NCBI GenBank assembly: GCA_025558075.1 | Contig: JAHLKF010000012.1 | Span: 186,001 to 250,000, forward strand | Length of the DNA: 64,000 bases | Direction of reading: 5' to 3' | Source of the DNA: Gaertneriomyces semiglobifer | Taxonomy: Eukaryota > Chytridiomycota > Chytridiomycetes > Spizellomycetales > Spizellomycetaceae | Shown here: one piece after another, positions 34,046 through 46,339 of the stretch | Layout of the letters: each line of letters starts with the position of its first letter | Position numbering within the stretch: the first letter of the stretch is position 1 | Program-made: the position numbers and the translations under genes | The notes under the pieces: model-generated | What the model saw: only the letters and a program-made list of their open reading frames with translations | The model's database searches: none | Told to the model about the DNA's origin: nothing

Positions 34046-35116
34046 TTACTCAGACCAGTCCCAGACAGGCCACTCCACGGGTGTTTCCTTCTTCTCTTCG
34101 GTGGTTGTGTGCTTCTTTACCTCCTCAGTTGTGGTCTCCTTTTTGGTCGGAATGGGAGTAGCGTGCATTTTCACCTCGGAAGTGGTCACCTTCTTGACCT
34201 CAGTTGTAGGGGTATGCTTCTTTGCCTCAGTGGTGGTCTCCTTCTTAGCCTCAGTAGTAGGAGTATGTTTCTTCACCTCAGTGGTGGTCTCCTTCTTGGC
34301 CTCACTTGTAGGTGTGTGCTTCTTGATCTCGGTGATCGTAGGTGTCTTCACCTCTTCCGTGACAATCACCTTCTTAGTGGGAGTAGGAGTTTCCTTCTTC
34401 GATTCCTGGGTGATCTCCTCTTTCTTACCGCGGTTCCACAAGTGCTCCTTCTTGGGAGCAGGAGTTTCCTTCTTATATTCAGTGGTGGTTTTCTTCGGAG
34501 GAGGCGTCACCTTTTGGACTTCTGTGACCGTGACTCTCTTAACCTCAGTGACGGTAACCTTCTTGGGAGGCGAAGTTTCCTTGATCGTTTCGGTAACGGT
34601 AACCTTCTTGGGAGGCGAGGTTTCTTTGATGGTCTCGGTAACAGTAATCTTTTTGGGAGGCGAAGTTTCCTTGATGGTCTCGGTGACGGTAACCTTCTTA
34701 GGAGGCGAGGTTTCCTTGATGGTCTCGGTGATGGTAATCTTCTTAGGGGGTGAAGTTTCCTTGATAACCTCGGTGACGGTAACCTTCTTAGGAGGTGAGG
34801 TTTCCTTGATAATCTCAGTGACGGTAACCTTCTTTGGAGGTGGGGTTTCCTTCTTCTCCTCGGTAGTAACCTCTTCCTTTTTAATGGGAGTAGGTGTATG
34901 CTTCTTCTCGGGAGTGGGAGCGTACTCAACTTTCTCACCCCACTGCTGGCGAACGGCCTAAATTACAACCAACATGAGTTGTTTAGACACGGTTTTCCCA
35001 AGGTGACCTGGGTTGTGAAGACCTACCAAAACGCCATGCGGTTGAGCGGCTGGTGTAGCGAGCACACCAGAGAGGAAAGGCGCCGCGGCAACAGCAAGCA
35101 GGTAACCGGTCTTCAT
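34046..35116 (-). CDS. Secreted Lys/Thr/Pro/Glu-rich repeat protein
   Basis: Two exons, 35116-35027 and 34957-34046 (phase 0), 333 residues. Exon 1 encodes a signal peptide with likely cleavage after LSGVLA or ATPA. After QQWGEKVEYAPTPEKK the protein is almost entirely repeats. First come six tandem 15-residue units of the form KKVTVTETIKETSPP, then a spacer containing HLWNRGKK, then alternating KKHTPTTEA and KKETTTE units. It ends in a distinctive acidic-aromatic tail, EWPVWDWSE. There is no GPI signal, membrane span or cysteine in the mature protein. The even Lys/Glu charge pattern and dense Thr/Pro suggest an extended, perhaps O-glycosylated, wall or matrix protein. No homologous family is recognised. 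Confidence 0.8.
34556..34850. repeat. 45-bp coding tandem repeat, six units plus a partial
   Basis: Units of exactly 45 bp begin at 34556, 34601, 34646, 34691, 34736 and 34781, followed by a partial unit to 34850. They encode the KKVTVTETIKETSPP repeat on the minus strand. Units differ mainly at third positions and in Val/Ile and Thr/Val/Ile choices, so the protein repeat is conserved more tightly than the DNA. Confidence 0.92.
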
Positions 35117-36477
35117 CTTGATGCTGAGAAAATAAGAGTGGGCAGTGTGCAAAAGTATTCGCTGTGTCGCCGAAGCCGAGTAGTCAAGATGTTGAGGAGA
35201 AGAGTTGGATCGCCGTGATGACCTTGGGAAGAAACCAGCAACGGCCGGCTTTTATATGCGAGACTCGCCCAGCGATAGATCTGTCAGTTGGCTCGGCCCA
35301 GAGTGCCAGAGGGCAGAGCCAAAAAAAAACGAAAAGACTGTGCCCACTGCCAATGGCATTGCTGACAGGGACAAACAAATTGGCAGGGTTTTCCCAGGTC
35401 AATGTCACCTCCGCCTTACCTGCCACGTTCAGCCCTAATGAAGCCTTTCATCTTCATTGCAGAATACCGTGAGAAAGGGAGATGTTGGTATATCGACTGT
35501 TAGCAAGAGAGCGTAAACCAGCCAACTGTCAAAGTGCCGCTACGCGTCGCGCGAAATTGGACCCTTTGGCGGTAGACGTAGGCTGTCAATCTCACAATAG
35601 TGGATCGCAGGCAAATGCTTGCTGATCTCCTTTCCCACGCCAGTTGCGTCTGTGCTAAAGGTACGGTGCCCTTTGCTTCAGGTCTTGTTGAGATCCTTCA
35701 AATCCAAGAATTGGTTTGCTGCTGAGTGCCTACGCCTACGCGTCTTTCGAGGGCAATGTAAACTAAACCTGGAGAGTTGCAAATTGCTTTTTCGTTTTGG
35801 CTATCAGTGTCAGCCACTCCATTTCGCGGCAACAAACTGCTATCCAGCCTTGCTCTGCACGTGCGATCCCATCACTTGTGCGCATTCAAAGTTCCTCCTT
35901 CGCAAGGAAGGTGCTCTATCCTGTGCACCATGATGACTAACATGCTCTGGGTACTGTTGATCAATCCCAAACGAAAATAAAAAAGGAACAACAAGAGGGC
36001 TTGAACCATAGCTTGGTCAATGTATCCGCAAAGCCCAAGGACACACCAGCGAATTCTGTTGCGTACGACTAACGTTGTCCTACTGAGTGGGCAAAAGGCG
36101 CTGCTAGCAGTGACGCTGATGATCCATGTCACAAGGAGCTCTGGGGACAGATCTGCTTCCTTCTTACAGACAACAAGGGGAAGGCGGTTTCGTTCTGACA
36201 TTTGCCACCACGCCACCTACATGCCTATTCAACTGAGCTGTCAGAAATTACGGAGATCAGACAACAAGACGTGAGTCGCAGTGTGTGTGGTAACATGTGC
36301 CCTGCGTGTACGTTGCCAGAATGCCTTTCCCACTGGAGATTGATTAGATGTCGAGGAGCACAGCCCTCACCAACATGCGGAATAGAAGCAGGCAACGCGA
36401 CCAAGTGGAATGTCTCAAGAAGAATTGAATATGTACACATTGATCATCAACAAAACACCCGTTTCGCTACTCAAACC
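35117..36477. other. Intergenic region of 1.4 kb
   Basis: Upstream of the secreted repeat protein and 3' flank of the RRT8-like gene. Apart from the TATA box I see no gene; frames on both strands are short and lack protein-like composition. Confidence 0.55.
35249..35256 (-). promoter_or_regulatory. TATA box of the secreted repeat-protein gene
   Basis: On the minus strand the sequence reads TATAAAAG, 133 bp before the start codon at 35116. Strong TATA boxes are uncommon in this window and here mark a secreted protein, consistent with regulated or high expression. Confidence 0.55.
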
Positions 36478-37629
36478 TCAGTCCATGCCGTTCCTAGCAT
36501 TTTGCTGTTCTCTTTCCAGTTCAGCTGCCCACAGCGCCGCTCCGACCGAATTGCTAAACTTTGCAAAGCTCCCCACCAGCGGAACCGCCTCTAATGCCGC
36601 GGCCACAAATCCAAACTGGTCATACTCATTCTTCCGAGATAAAAGCCACTTGCCGCGTTGATCCTTTGTCATGTTTTTCAGAACAAAGTAATGCTTGTGC
36701 GCTTTTATGGCGGTGCGTTCGCCTTCGAGGTACGCAAATGCCAGTGGCCCAATAACCGGAATGAATTCCAGCAAATAGCCCAACGCAGCGCGAGCTGGGT
36801 CGAGAAGAAGGTCGGCTTTCCGTGGTCCGGATACTGCCAGTTGTGCAAGGGCGCTAAAGTCTCTACGTTGTTGGCGGAGTGTAGGATCCGTAGAGTGTGT
36901 TAACTCTGCAATTGGCAGGCCTGAGTCGATGAATGGTCCGATCGGTACTCGGGTCTTGTGGAGGACCTCATCAAAAAGATGTTCGCGCGTGCCCTCAAGT
37001 CGGGATCCCATAATCATGTAAACCAGAAGAGATGCTTCGCCCATGCAAAGGACCAATGCCATCCATGTTGAAAGGCGTACGCCCAACACAGACGCACTGC
37101 TAAGGCCGGTGTTGAGGCGGCGAAGGAAACGCGTAACAAGGCGGGACTGGGTTTTGAGGGTTAGCAGGATCAATGGACTAAAAGCAATCAATATTTGTTA
37201 CTGTCTCTGTCGAGAAAGGTGAGACTGTTACGACGTACATGATCGTCGACAACGAGATGCCGAGTGCAATGGAAAGACTTTTGCCAACCGGTTCTGCAAT
37301 CTCTTTGAAATTGGTGATGGTGTAAAGCATGCCAGCCAGCGGGTATGCTGCTGGAGGAAGTGGGCCTATCATTTTTTTGATTAGCGCTCTGCGAAATATG
37401 CCGTTCGGTGATTGGACTGTCAGAAGAAGATATCCTCACCGAAAGCAGGCAGAGCTTGCAGCTTTGGGACGTCATCGCGTTTTTGGCTGACCTAATCTTT
37501 CCGACGTCGCGTTTGGGAAAACGCCGGTAGTTTCCCACTGGATCCGCTCTTGTCGACTACGATCAGGTACCAGAGACTGCCACCCAAGAGCCATTTTTTT
37601 TGAACGTATAAGCTTACCTGCTTATTCAT
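36478..37629 (-). CDS. RRT8/LDS-like membrane protein (EI24-type)
   Basis: Four exons: 37629-37618 (a 12-nt micro-exon), 37491-37440, 37365-37239 and 37177-36478; all phases agree; 296 residues. The conserved parts are PAFGPLPPAAYPLAGMLYTI near the N terminus, membrane segments ALGISLSTIIPLILLTL and LGVRLSTWMALVLCMGEASL, then LEFIPVIGPLAFAYLEG. The C-terminal part reads HKHYFVLKNMTKDQRGKWLL..., FGFVAAALEAVPLVGSF and NSVGAALWAAELE. This is the pattern of yeast Rrt8/Lds1/Lds2, which associate with lipid droplets and the outer spore wall, and of related EI24-domain proteins. The role here is likely membrane or lipid-droplet related. The first two exons were placed by splice phase and fit the family start. 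Confidence 0.78.
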
Positions 37630-39926
37630 TGTCTAGGTTAACAATGCAAGAACTCTCGTCTGTTAGAGCGACTCAGGGACTTACAAACGTGGAAACTGAG
37701 AGTGGGCATGAATGAAGTATAGTCTGGCTGTCACCTGTTACGTAGATTATAGTCTCGAAGCGTAACCCGACGAGAGAAGCGGATTGCCTTTGGAAGGCAG
37801 AAAGCGTCGACCTCGGGCTTCGCTGCCAGGAGGAAACCTGTGTTTCAGCGTTCTAAGGCGTCATCCTTTTCGCGCCGTCGCCGCAACGAAGAAATGCCAG
37901 CAACCTGGACAAAAGCTCTATCCAAAGACTTGCACTTCGAGCGTTGCCTCCGACCGACTACCGTCTCATCTGAGTGCCGACTTGCATCGCCCATTTCGCT
38001 AGGAATTCACTTCGATGCGTTGCGATGAATGACTGTACCCACATCTGGACTGTCGCTGTTGAGTCTCGGTATGCATTTGGAGTGTGTATATATGGACGGG
38101 GTGAACTTGCTTCTGCGATGGTGGCAAGTAAGGTGTCGGACGAAACCGCGTGCCGGCAGAAGTTCCTCGCAGAATGCGGCACCGCATAACGCCATAGAGA
38201 TCTTGCAGACTGTACTACTAAACTCGTTCCACGTAACCTCCTGCTCACAATGTGCCCGCTTGACGATTCCACGCGCTGAAGAGGTCCGACATGTGTGATA
38301 CAAACTTTTAGAGTTTGAACCGCTGTCGCCAATTTGGAGCACCAGACGGACGGAAATTTTAGTTATCCGTGAATCTGTGGAATCCCGCTCAGCTTCGTTG
38401 CACATACACACGCACTTGCGGCATCCGTGAATTAGATCTAGATTAAGCATTTATGGTTTGCAATCAACGATTGCGAGAGGACGACATCTTTTAAATTTAC
38501 CACGCGGGGTGTACACAGACAGGACCCTACCTGTCGTCCATGATCGGAATAATAAGTCGGTCCTGGCATGACAGAGATTGGAAGGAGGCCCGAAATGCGC
38601 CGGTGTGAGGACATGACTTCTCGGTTTTGGCGGTGCCCGGCCCGACCGATAGAAATGAAGCAACTTCGGAGTAATCAATTGGGGACGATAAGCGGGAATT
38701 AAAGACAATAAAGCGTAATATTATATAATCATAAAATAAGCGTCTGCGCACAGGTGACAAAATGACGCGCACACGAGCACCCACCTTCCATGAGCCGAGA
38801 GGGCGGTGCGCGACGCCCAACCACGAATATTTCGTGCGACCGCGTTTCAATGAAGTCAAATGTTACGCCTCCTTTCTCTTGTCACTTGCGAGTTTCTCGT
38901 CGGACTGGTCGATCGAGAGTTTGAGCCTTTCCCCTTTGAGCGAAAATTCATGGCACCCACACCAGTCTCGGAAATCAGTTCATCCAGCCATATCGCATGA
39001 ATGGCATTGGGGGACCACATCCTCTCTGATCAGCTGCCTTTCGGACGGCTCACAGTCACTCACTACTACTCACCCTTGCGAATTGGTGGGGGTTGTTGTT
39101 GGGGGTTCCCATTCAATCAGCGCACCTTGAGAGCCTAACCATGACCCGCTCGTGGCGCGGACGTTACACATTTCTGATGGAAAGAGCGGGTGGGTTTATG
39201 TTTACCTGACCGCTTTGTTCGCAGGAAACAGGTCCTACTGCCCCCACCCACCCAATCCACCGATTTTGCGCGCACGCCGCTAACACATCGCAATCAGTTA
39301 AATTTACAACTGCTGTTCATCAGATGAGATAACGGGCGCGGCCGTGGACTGGGACGATACAACTTTGCTTGGCTGGCTGGTTGTTTGGAGAGTGAGAGAA
39401 ACAGACCGTGAGGTGGGGCCACACACCACAACACGACCTTATTCACAATAATCATCCATCCAGGCACTTTCGTTCCCAACCACACACTCGGCGTATCACC
39501 CGCGCCTCATCACATCCCCTCCGATCACACAACCACCAATCCTCCCCCCATCGAAGGAAATTCTTACTCTTCCCCTCCCCACACACACACAACGAACTCC
39601 GTGGGAGGTAGAATTTGTATAAATATCGTGATCGTCGGCAGCCGCCCTCTCCTGCTTCCCACTCACTCCGAAACTTTTTTCAAATACCTTCTATAACCAT
39701 ACACACTGTATATACTCATCATTGAGTATATAAGAAGAAAAATACTTATATCGATAGTGTCCATGCGATAGCAGTAGCTGGGTTCTTCGACCGTCTCCCA
39801 TCTCGATCGGGTTTTCGAGTTCCACTCACCTCGATACAACGTCGACGTCCAGCTCGTCCCCCGTCGCACACCTTACCTACCTCAATCTCTACGAGTTAAT
39901 CCGCATCATCGTTCAGTTTATCAGTC
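37630..39926. other. Divergent intergenic region of 2.3 kb
   Basis: Upstream region of the RRT8-like gene (minus) and the SLC6 transporter (plus). A TATAAATA element at 39618-39625 may serve the transporter. No coding sequence is convincing. The CA-rich, C-rich sequence at 39415-39600 looks like promoter or 5' UTR. Confidence 0.5.
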
Positions 39927-42049
39927 ATGGGCATTCTGGGTAAAATAAAAAGCACTCTCTTCCCGCCGGCCAGAGACACAGTTGCTACTGGCGGCCGTGC
40001 AGAATGGTCCAGCCGATCAGCCTTCATTTTGGCTGCTATGGGTTCAGCTGTCGGTCTCGGTAACGTTCTCCGCTTCCCGGTACGTGGCATGCTTTATTAT
40101 GCGGAAGCGGTATTCGTGCCGGGGTTTAAACCAGCAAATACTGACGGACGGCTTTATCTTATCAGGGTGTCGTATGGAAAACCCAAGCCGGTGTAGCCTT
40201 CTTCATTCCTTACCTGCTCGGTCTCTTCCTGGTCGGTATCCCCATTCTTATGTTGGAACTTGTGCTTGGACAAACTGCCCGCTCTGGAGACCTCAAAGCA
40301 TTTGGCATGATCAGTCGCAGACTCCGTGGTATCGGTGTCGCATCTTCCCACGCCGCCTACTCCGTCTCTCTCTACTACAACGTTATCATCGGATACATTA
40401 TTCTCTACTTCATCAACAGTTTCCGTAAGAACCTTCCATGGAAAGGTGGATTCGAACAATCCGAGAGCTACTTCATGAATGATATTACCAAAACCGTGAA
40501 CGCCTGGGAGACCGAGTATATCAATGGGTTGGTTTTTTTTTGAGTACTTGACGTACGTGTTATGCATTTGTGGCTGACCAAGCGTCTGTGTACAGACCTC
40601 TCTGGGCCGCCGGTTTGGCCGCCTGGGCATTGGTATATCTCTGCATCTGGAAGGGTGTTCTGAGTGCCGGCAAAGTCATCTACGTGTGCATGCTGCTCCC
40701 CACTCTGTTCCTCATCGTTCTCGTTGGTCGTGGTGTGTCCCTCCCCAACGCTGGCCGCGGTATCAAACTCTACTTTGGCAACTTCGACGCTGCCCAGCTT
40801 AGTGAAGGCAGGAACTGGGTCGAGCCCGTTTCCCACATTTTCTTCTCGCTGAGTATCGCCTTCGGTACCATGACGGCGTACGCCAGTTACAACAGCCCTA
40901 TGGCGAACGTTGTGAAGGACTGTTTCATTATCGCTTTCGCCAACTCGTCGTTCGAAATCCTCGCTGCCTTTTCGGTGTTCGGTGTCATCGGTTTCCTTGA
41001 TCCTGCAAAGATTTCTAGCAGCCTCGTCGGTACTTTCTCCATGGGCTTCATGACATTCCCTGTCGCGCTTGCAGAGATCCCTGGTGCTCAGTAAGTTCTT
41101 TGTTTTGCACCCTGCTTTACAGTCCCCATTCTTAATGAATCCCGATGGTAATAGGTTCTGGTGCGCCTTGTTCTTCTTCACCCTATTCCTTTTGGGTGTC
41201 ACCTCCGCCTTCTCCTTAGTCGAAACCGCGTCTACCACCCTCAAGGACTCCCGCTGGCTTCAAAAATACTCGGCTCAAGCGATTGCGGGAGGTCTTTGTC
41301 TAGTGGGTGTTGCCATGCTCGGCCTCTTCGCCGCTGACATTGGTCTCCTGGCGTTGGACTCTGTTGATACCTTCATCAACAACTTTGGTCTCCTCTTCCT
41401 GGCCCTAGTCAAGGCCTGGACTTCCACCAACATGTACGACACTGCCGAAGCCAAGGCACGTGTGGGCTTCGTCTCTTTGGCTCTGTTCAACTTGGCATGG
41501 CTCGTCGGTCCTATGCTTGGTACTGCCATCGGGTACGCCACTAGCCTCGCAGCTGGTCTTGGCATTGGATTCGGGTCATGGGGCGCAATGGTCCTGGTCT
41601 CTATCATTTTGGCCAAAGTCCGTTGTGGATGGGGCGGTGTGTCCGACCTTATCTTCTTCCAAATCCGTCGTTTCCAACATGACATCAACTTCCAAATGGC
41701 GGAAGGGAAAACAAAGTTGCCTCTCGCCCACCCCTTTGTCCTCAAGTATGTCACTACTCCCGCTCTCGCGATCATGCAAATTGTTGTTTTCTACACGACC
41801 TTTGTCGACCCGACAAACAAGAAGGTCGACATGCAGATGTCGTGGTTGGGACTCATCTTCACCTTCATCATTCCGTTCGTCTTCATTCTTGGACTTGTGT
41901 TCCCGAACATGTTCGAGTTCTTGTTGCCCGCCAAAGATGAGAAAGTCGACATGTTCGGAAACGAGCAAGTCACGGGCCCAAAACACGACCCTGAACCGGA
42001 GCTCTACAAGCAGGATACCGCTGCAACGGCAAAAGATCTGTCAATGTGA
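39927..42049 (+). CDS. SLC6-type sodium:neurotransmitter symporter family transporter
   Basis: Four exons: 39927-40079, 40166-40527, 40596-41090 and 41155-42049; all phases agree; 634 residues. The first membrane helix carries the family signature GSAVGLGNVLRFP, with the unwound sodium/substrate-binding region. It is followed by AFFIPYLLGLFLVGIPILML. About twelve hydrophobic segments are present, ending with a charged cytoplasmic tail. The SLC6/SNF family imports amino acids or amines with Na+. It is common in animals and bacteria and patchy in fungi. The intron 2 donor is GTTGGT, weaker than the others but required by frame. The substrate cannot be predicted from visible residues. Confidence 0.92.
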
Positions 42050-43731
42050 AATACGAAGGATTAGTTGTAATGAATGTGGGAGGAAAGAATGATGGGCTGG
42101 ACCCCGCACTTTACATACCTCATATGAACAGTTGAACCCCTATGTAGTGAGTTTCCTTGCTCGGGGGCAACCTGAAAGTTGTTTCTATATAAATGTTTTG
42201 TGTGCGTGAACATGGCTTCTGTGTTTTCATTTCGTTGCTCACGCCTGTCCGCTGTCCGCGCCGCTGAAGTGGTGATAACGAAATAGCTGATTTGATAGAC
42301 TTGGCGAGGAGATTTCGGGGTTCACCCACCATGGCGCGTACTTGGAATCATCCATTTGCCCGGAGGTTCTATTTGAAAGGAGTCATGGAATCATGGAACG
42401 CATGGAAGTGTAGAACATGCATGCACGCTCGATATTGTGACAACTGGAGCCGCGATCACGCACTGAATATGGGACTTATCACTTGGCGGCGCATCACTTG
42501 ACTCAAGCTCTCGTCCCAAGCGATGAACACGTTAGCCTTGATAATACGCGCCTTGGTCCAGTGGTTAATGCTCCGTGCATGCCTATCCCACGGCCGCTGG
42601 TTCGATTCCAGAAGGTCGCTTGTTTCTGAAACACTCGTATGAGGAGACAAATCTCAGACCTGTTCTGACTCTTTGTGAGGACAACATTGATATTGCCTAA
42701 AATTTCTGACGTGTGTTTTTGCCACTCGTCGATATGACTCGGACTTCAAATGTTCCATTTTAATTAACCAATTATTCCTGCCAGTAGAAGCAATGAGTGC
42801 CCCCCCACACTTCGAATCTAGAATTATCATGCGCAATCGGAAGCAACAGCTACCACATGTAGTACAGTGGTACAACCGGAGCTGATGCCAAGGCGTGGCA
42901 TATCTGTGAGATTGTTCTGTTGTGGAATTGCAGAAGTTTTGTGTTCGAAATTTCGGGGAACACAGACCTTCTTTGCGGAACGCGCTGTGCGGTGTGTGCA
43001 CGGGAGGTAAATCAAAGTTCGAACAACTCATGAGCAAGCTCTAAACCATGCATGATAAGGAACGGCAATCAACCGACAATCGTGAGAAAGGGTGACACCT
43101 TCCCGTCGATTAGACTGCAGGTGCGACCGAGAGCATGATGGAAAAAGCATATCATTCTTCAGTTCTTGTGGAAATGGTGCACTCACTGTGCAAAAGCACT
43201 GCTGTGCGCTTGCCGCGTATCCGCGCCTTTGCTTTTTGGAATTCGGAAAAGCGCCTGCCCGAGGAGTTCCGCGTATGAAAAACCATGTCCAAACCTATAT
43301 TCCTCCGGATGATCGGGGGTTCAGATCATAATTGAGTTATCAGGCTACCACCTGGAGGCATCCATTTACTCACGAATGGCATGCTTTGTGATGATGCAAA
43401 ATTTCTGATCCCAAGTGCCCCCTCCCATCAAGTGACAAGACTCCACAGAAGCGGGGGAGGGTGGTTGTGCAGGTTGCTGTACGTTGGTGCCTCCGTCAAG
43501 ATCAGTTGCCACAAACCTATAAAGCTAAACCACACCGCCAAATTCCTTCGTCTCTAAGCCGTCCATCGTTTTCAAACTTTGTCGCTTCGTTGCTCATCTT
43601 CAGTAAAATCCATAGCAGGTTAACCGCCAAAACTCCAGCGCACGATAGCGCTACAAAGGCGATCAACAAGGACTCCTCATAGCCAACAAGGCCGATCTGG
43701 TACCCACTACCAGCAACAGTTACCATCAACG
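42050..43731. other. Intergenic region of 1.7 kb
   Basis: 3' flank of the SLC6 gene and upstream region of the CAT-type transporter. It contains a tRNA-like element at 42548-42620. A TATAAAG motif at about 43519 lies some 210 bp before the transporter start. No protein gene is seen. Confidence 0.5.
42548..42620 (+). tRNA. tRNA-like element, possibly a degenerate tRNA-Gly
   Basis: The 73-nt stretch has a B box (GGTTCGATTCC), an A-box-like TGGTCCAGTGGTTAATG, six of seven acceptor pairs (GCGCCTT with AGGTCGC) and a four-pair T stem. By position the anticodon would be GCC after T33. The anticodon stem pairs poorly, the D stem is weak and U8 is missing, so it is probably a pseudogene. Confidence 0.35.
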
Positions 43732-45770
43732 ATGTCCAAAGACAAGGAGGTCCCCGATGCACCGACACCGCAGTACGTCGGCAGTGCCCCGCCTCACCCG
43801 TTTGGCTTCGTCCATCGTGCGGTGATGTCTACCCACATCGGTAGCCGTCTCTTCGGAACCAAGGATATTGATGTCCTTCACCAGGAGCTGGCGCATGTCG
43901 GTATGTGGTTCAGAAAGCGTTCTGTTATGATATCCGTGAAACGGCAGCTGACCAGTCGTTAACTTGGGGTGGTGTAGAATACAAGAAGACTTTGAGTGCG
44001 TTAGATCTGGTGTCGCTTGGCGTCGGTGCGATTATTGGAGCTGGTATCTTTGTCTTGACGGGCGTCGCTGCAAGAGAGCATGCAGGACCAGCTTTGGTCA
44101 TCAGTTTCCTGATTGCTGGGTTTGTTTGTGCGCTAGGTACGCCCCTCACTTGTTATCCTGCATTGCGCACTTCGTATGTGCTAACACGAAGGTCTGTTTC
44201 CTGGGACGTGTAGCTTCCTTTTGTTACTCCGAGATGGCATCCATGGTCCCCGCTTCTGGTTCTGCTTACACGTTCACCTATGTTGCTCTTGGAGAGTTCC
44301 TCGCTTGGATCGTAAGTGCCCTCAAGTTTAACTGGTGAACCTTCGTCAATCTGACCACATCTTCTTGTACCTACTCTAGGTCGGTTGGGATCTCATGCTC
44401 GAATACCTCGTCGGTGCCGCAACAGTAGCAGTCGGCTGGTCCGCATACCTTGTCAGTTTGATCCGTGATCTCACGGGCAGCGATACAAGCGTGAACGTTC
44501 ACATCACCAATGCGCCATTCGTGTGGTTGGAAAAAGGAGGTTTATGGAAAGGCATCGAAGTCGACTCCGCACATTTCGCTAGAAATTATGTGCCGTGTGG
44601 TGAAGATGCAGCTGGGAACGTCGAATGGTGTGCCCCCTACCTCAACGTATGTTCTTTTTCGATTGCCACTGTTAACGCCATGAGGTTATTGATCGCTTTG
44701 TTCTACCCGCTAGCTTCCCGCTATCGCTATCGTGGTCGCTGTCACAATCCTCCTCGTCGTCGGCATTCGTGAATCCACTCGCGTGAACACATTCTTCGTC
44801 ATCGTCAAACTCACTGCTGTTCTCATGTTCATCTTTGCCGGTATCAAGTTCATCAAGCCCAGCAACTACACGCCATTCATTCCGCCAAATGAAAAGCCGA
44901 AAAAGTATGGTGTTGATGGTGTTTTCGCAGCTGCTGTCACGGTGTTCTTTGCCGTAAGTATTGAACAGAGGGCTGTTAACTTTATGCGTGCGAGAAGCTC
45001 AGATCCTTCGTTGTTGATAGTATATTGGATTCGATGCCGTCTCAACCACCGCACAAGAGGCCAAAAACCCCCAACGCGATATCCCAATCGGTATCCTTGG
45101 CTCTCTCGGCATCTGCACGGTCCTGTACGTGGCTGTCTCCGCCGTCCTTACCGGCATCGTCCCATACCATGCTGTTCCTAAAGACGCCCCGGTCTCCAAC
45201 GCCATTTTCCAAGCCGCCAAGGCCGCGGGTGTCAACCTCCGCTGGCTAACCATCATCATTTCCTTTGCTGCCGTTGCTGGTCTGAGTTCAGTCATCTTAG
45301 TCATGTTGATGGGTCAACCGCGTATCTTCCATGCTCTGGCCAAGGACGGTCTTATGCCTCCCGTATTCACCAAGCTTCACCCTCGGTTTAAGACTCCTTA
45401 CGTTACAACCATCACGACCTCCACCATCTGCGCCATCTTTGCTGGGTTGCTCCCGGTGGATATCCTCGGAAACCTGACGTCTGTCGGAACACTCTTTGCG
45501 TTCTTCTTTGTCTCTGTCTCCACCCTAGTCTTGAGGATCACTCAGCCCAACCGTCCACGCGGTTTCGTTATTCCCGGAGGGAAAATCGGCGGTTATCTCA
45601 TTCCAACTCTCTCTGCCGTGGCCGTGATCGTGTTGTTGAGTCAGACAACAGTGGCGAGTATCAGTCGAGTCTTTATTTGGATGGCAGTTGGCGCAATCAT
45701 CTACTTCTCTTACGGATACCGTCACTCCAAGAGAAGGTTGCAGAACGCAGCAGTGACTGAGGGAATATAA
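43732..45770 (+). CDS. Cationic amino-acid transporter (CAT/APC family)
   Basis: Six exons: 43732-43900, 43948-44136, 44214-44311, 44380-44646, 44714-44953 and 45021-45770; all phases agree; 570 residues. Signature segments are LGVGAIIGAGIFVLTGV in helix 1, YSEMASMVPASGSAYTFTYV in helices 2-3, GWDLMLEYLVGAATVAVGWS, and YIGFDAVSTTAQEAKNPQRD in helix 6. GQPRIFHALAKDGLMPPVF comes before the last helices. This is the SLC7A1-4/YfnA-like branch of the amino acid-polyamine-organocation superfamily, at the plasma membrane or vacuole. It lacks the extra C-terminal helices of animal CATs seen after helix 12. Intron 1 is only 47 nt. Confidence 0.92.
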
Positions 45771-46339
45771 GTGCGGACAGGTAGATTCTGGTCGGCTTTT
45801 TGGACAGGGCTCGCCACTCCTTCTAGTCTGGTGTGGCCCACGAACTGTACTTTTTTCTTTTCGAATGGTGTGAAATTCTATGTCGGAGGAAGCAGGTCTT
45901 CTCTTCTTTCTCGTATGTGCAAATTTCAAAAGATTGGAATGTTTGCTTGTCTGGTGATCGTCTTCCTCTGTTGCGCCGGCCTGTGACCGTCTGTCCCTCT
46001 GTCCAGCGACTTGAAAGACTGCTTTATATGCATCCTACTGCACCGATTTCAGCATTTGTCAGACTGAAAATTAGCGAACAGCGATGGGGAAAAGCGCTGC
46101 TTCGTGGGCCTCTGCGGAGAATCCCCACGCGCACGCTGACTCAGCAACTGTTAGATTTTGATATCGATATTCAAACGTAAACTCCGCGACGCCAAGAAGC
46201 CTCGTCAGAGCCACCCGCGTTGGCCTTGGTTCTTTCTGTTGGGGAAACACTTGGCGCTTTTGAATCTTATATAGATACTTACTCTCGCTGGTAGGCCTGT
46301 GCATGTGTGTTTCTGCCATAGCTCCTCGTACCTTTCAGG
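45771..46339. other. Intergenic region
   Basis: 3' flank of the CAT-type transporter and upstream region of the Atg8-motif protein. A possible TATATAGATA element lies at about 46267. No gene seen. Confidence 0.55.

Noticed and set aside
34101..34961. Hydrophobic plus-strand frames that look like multi-span proteins
   Set aside because: They are antisense translations of the Lys/Glu/Thr repeat; the minus strand has a signal peptide, proper intron and TATA box.
38762..39130. 122-codon plus frame in the RRT8-SLC6 intergenic region
   Set aside because: Ser/His-rich with no domain, no splice context and poor codon pattern.
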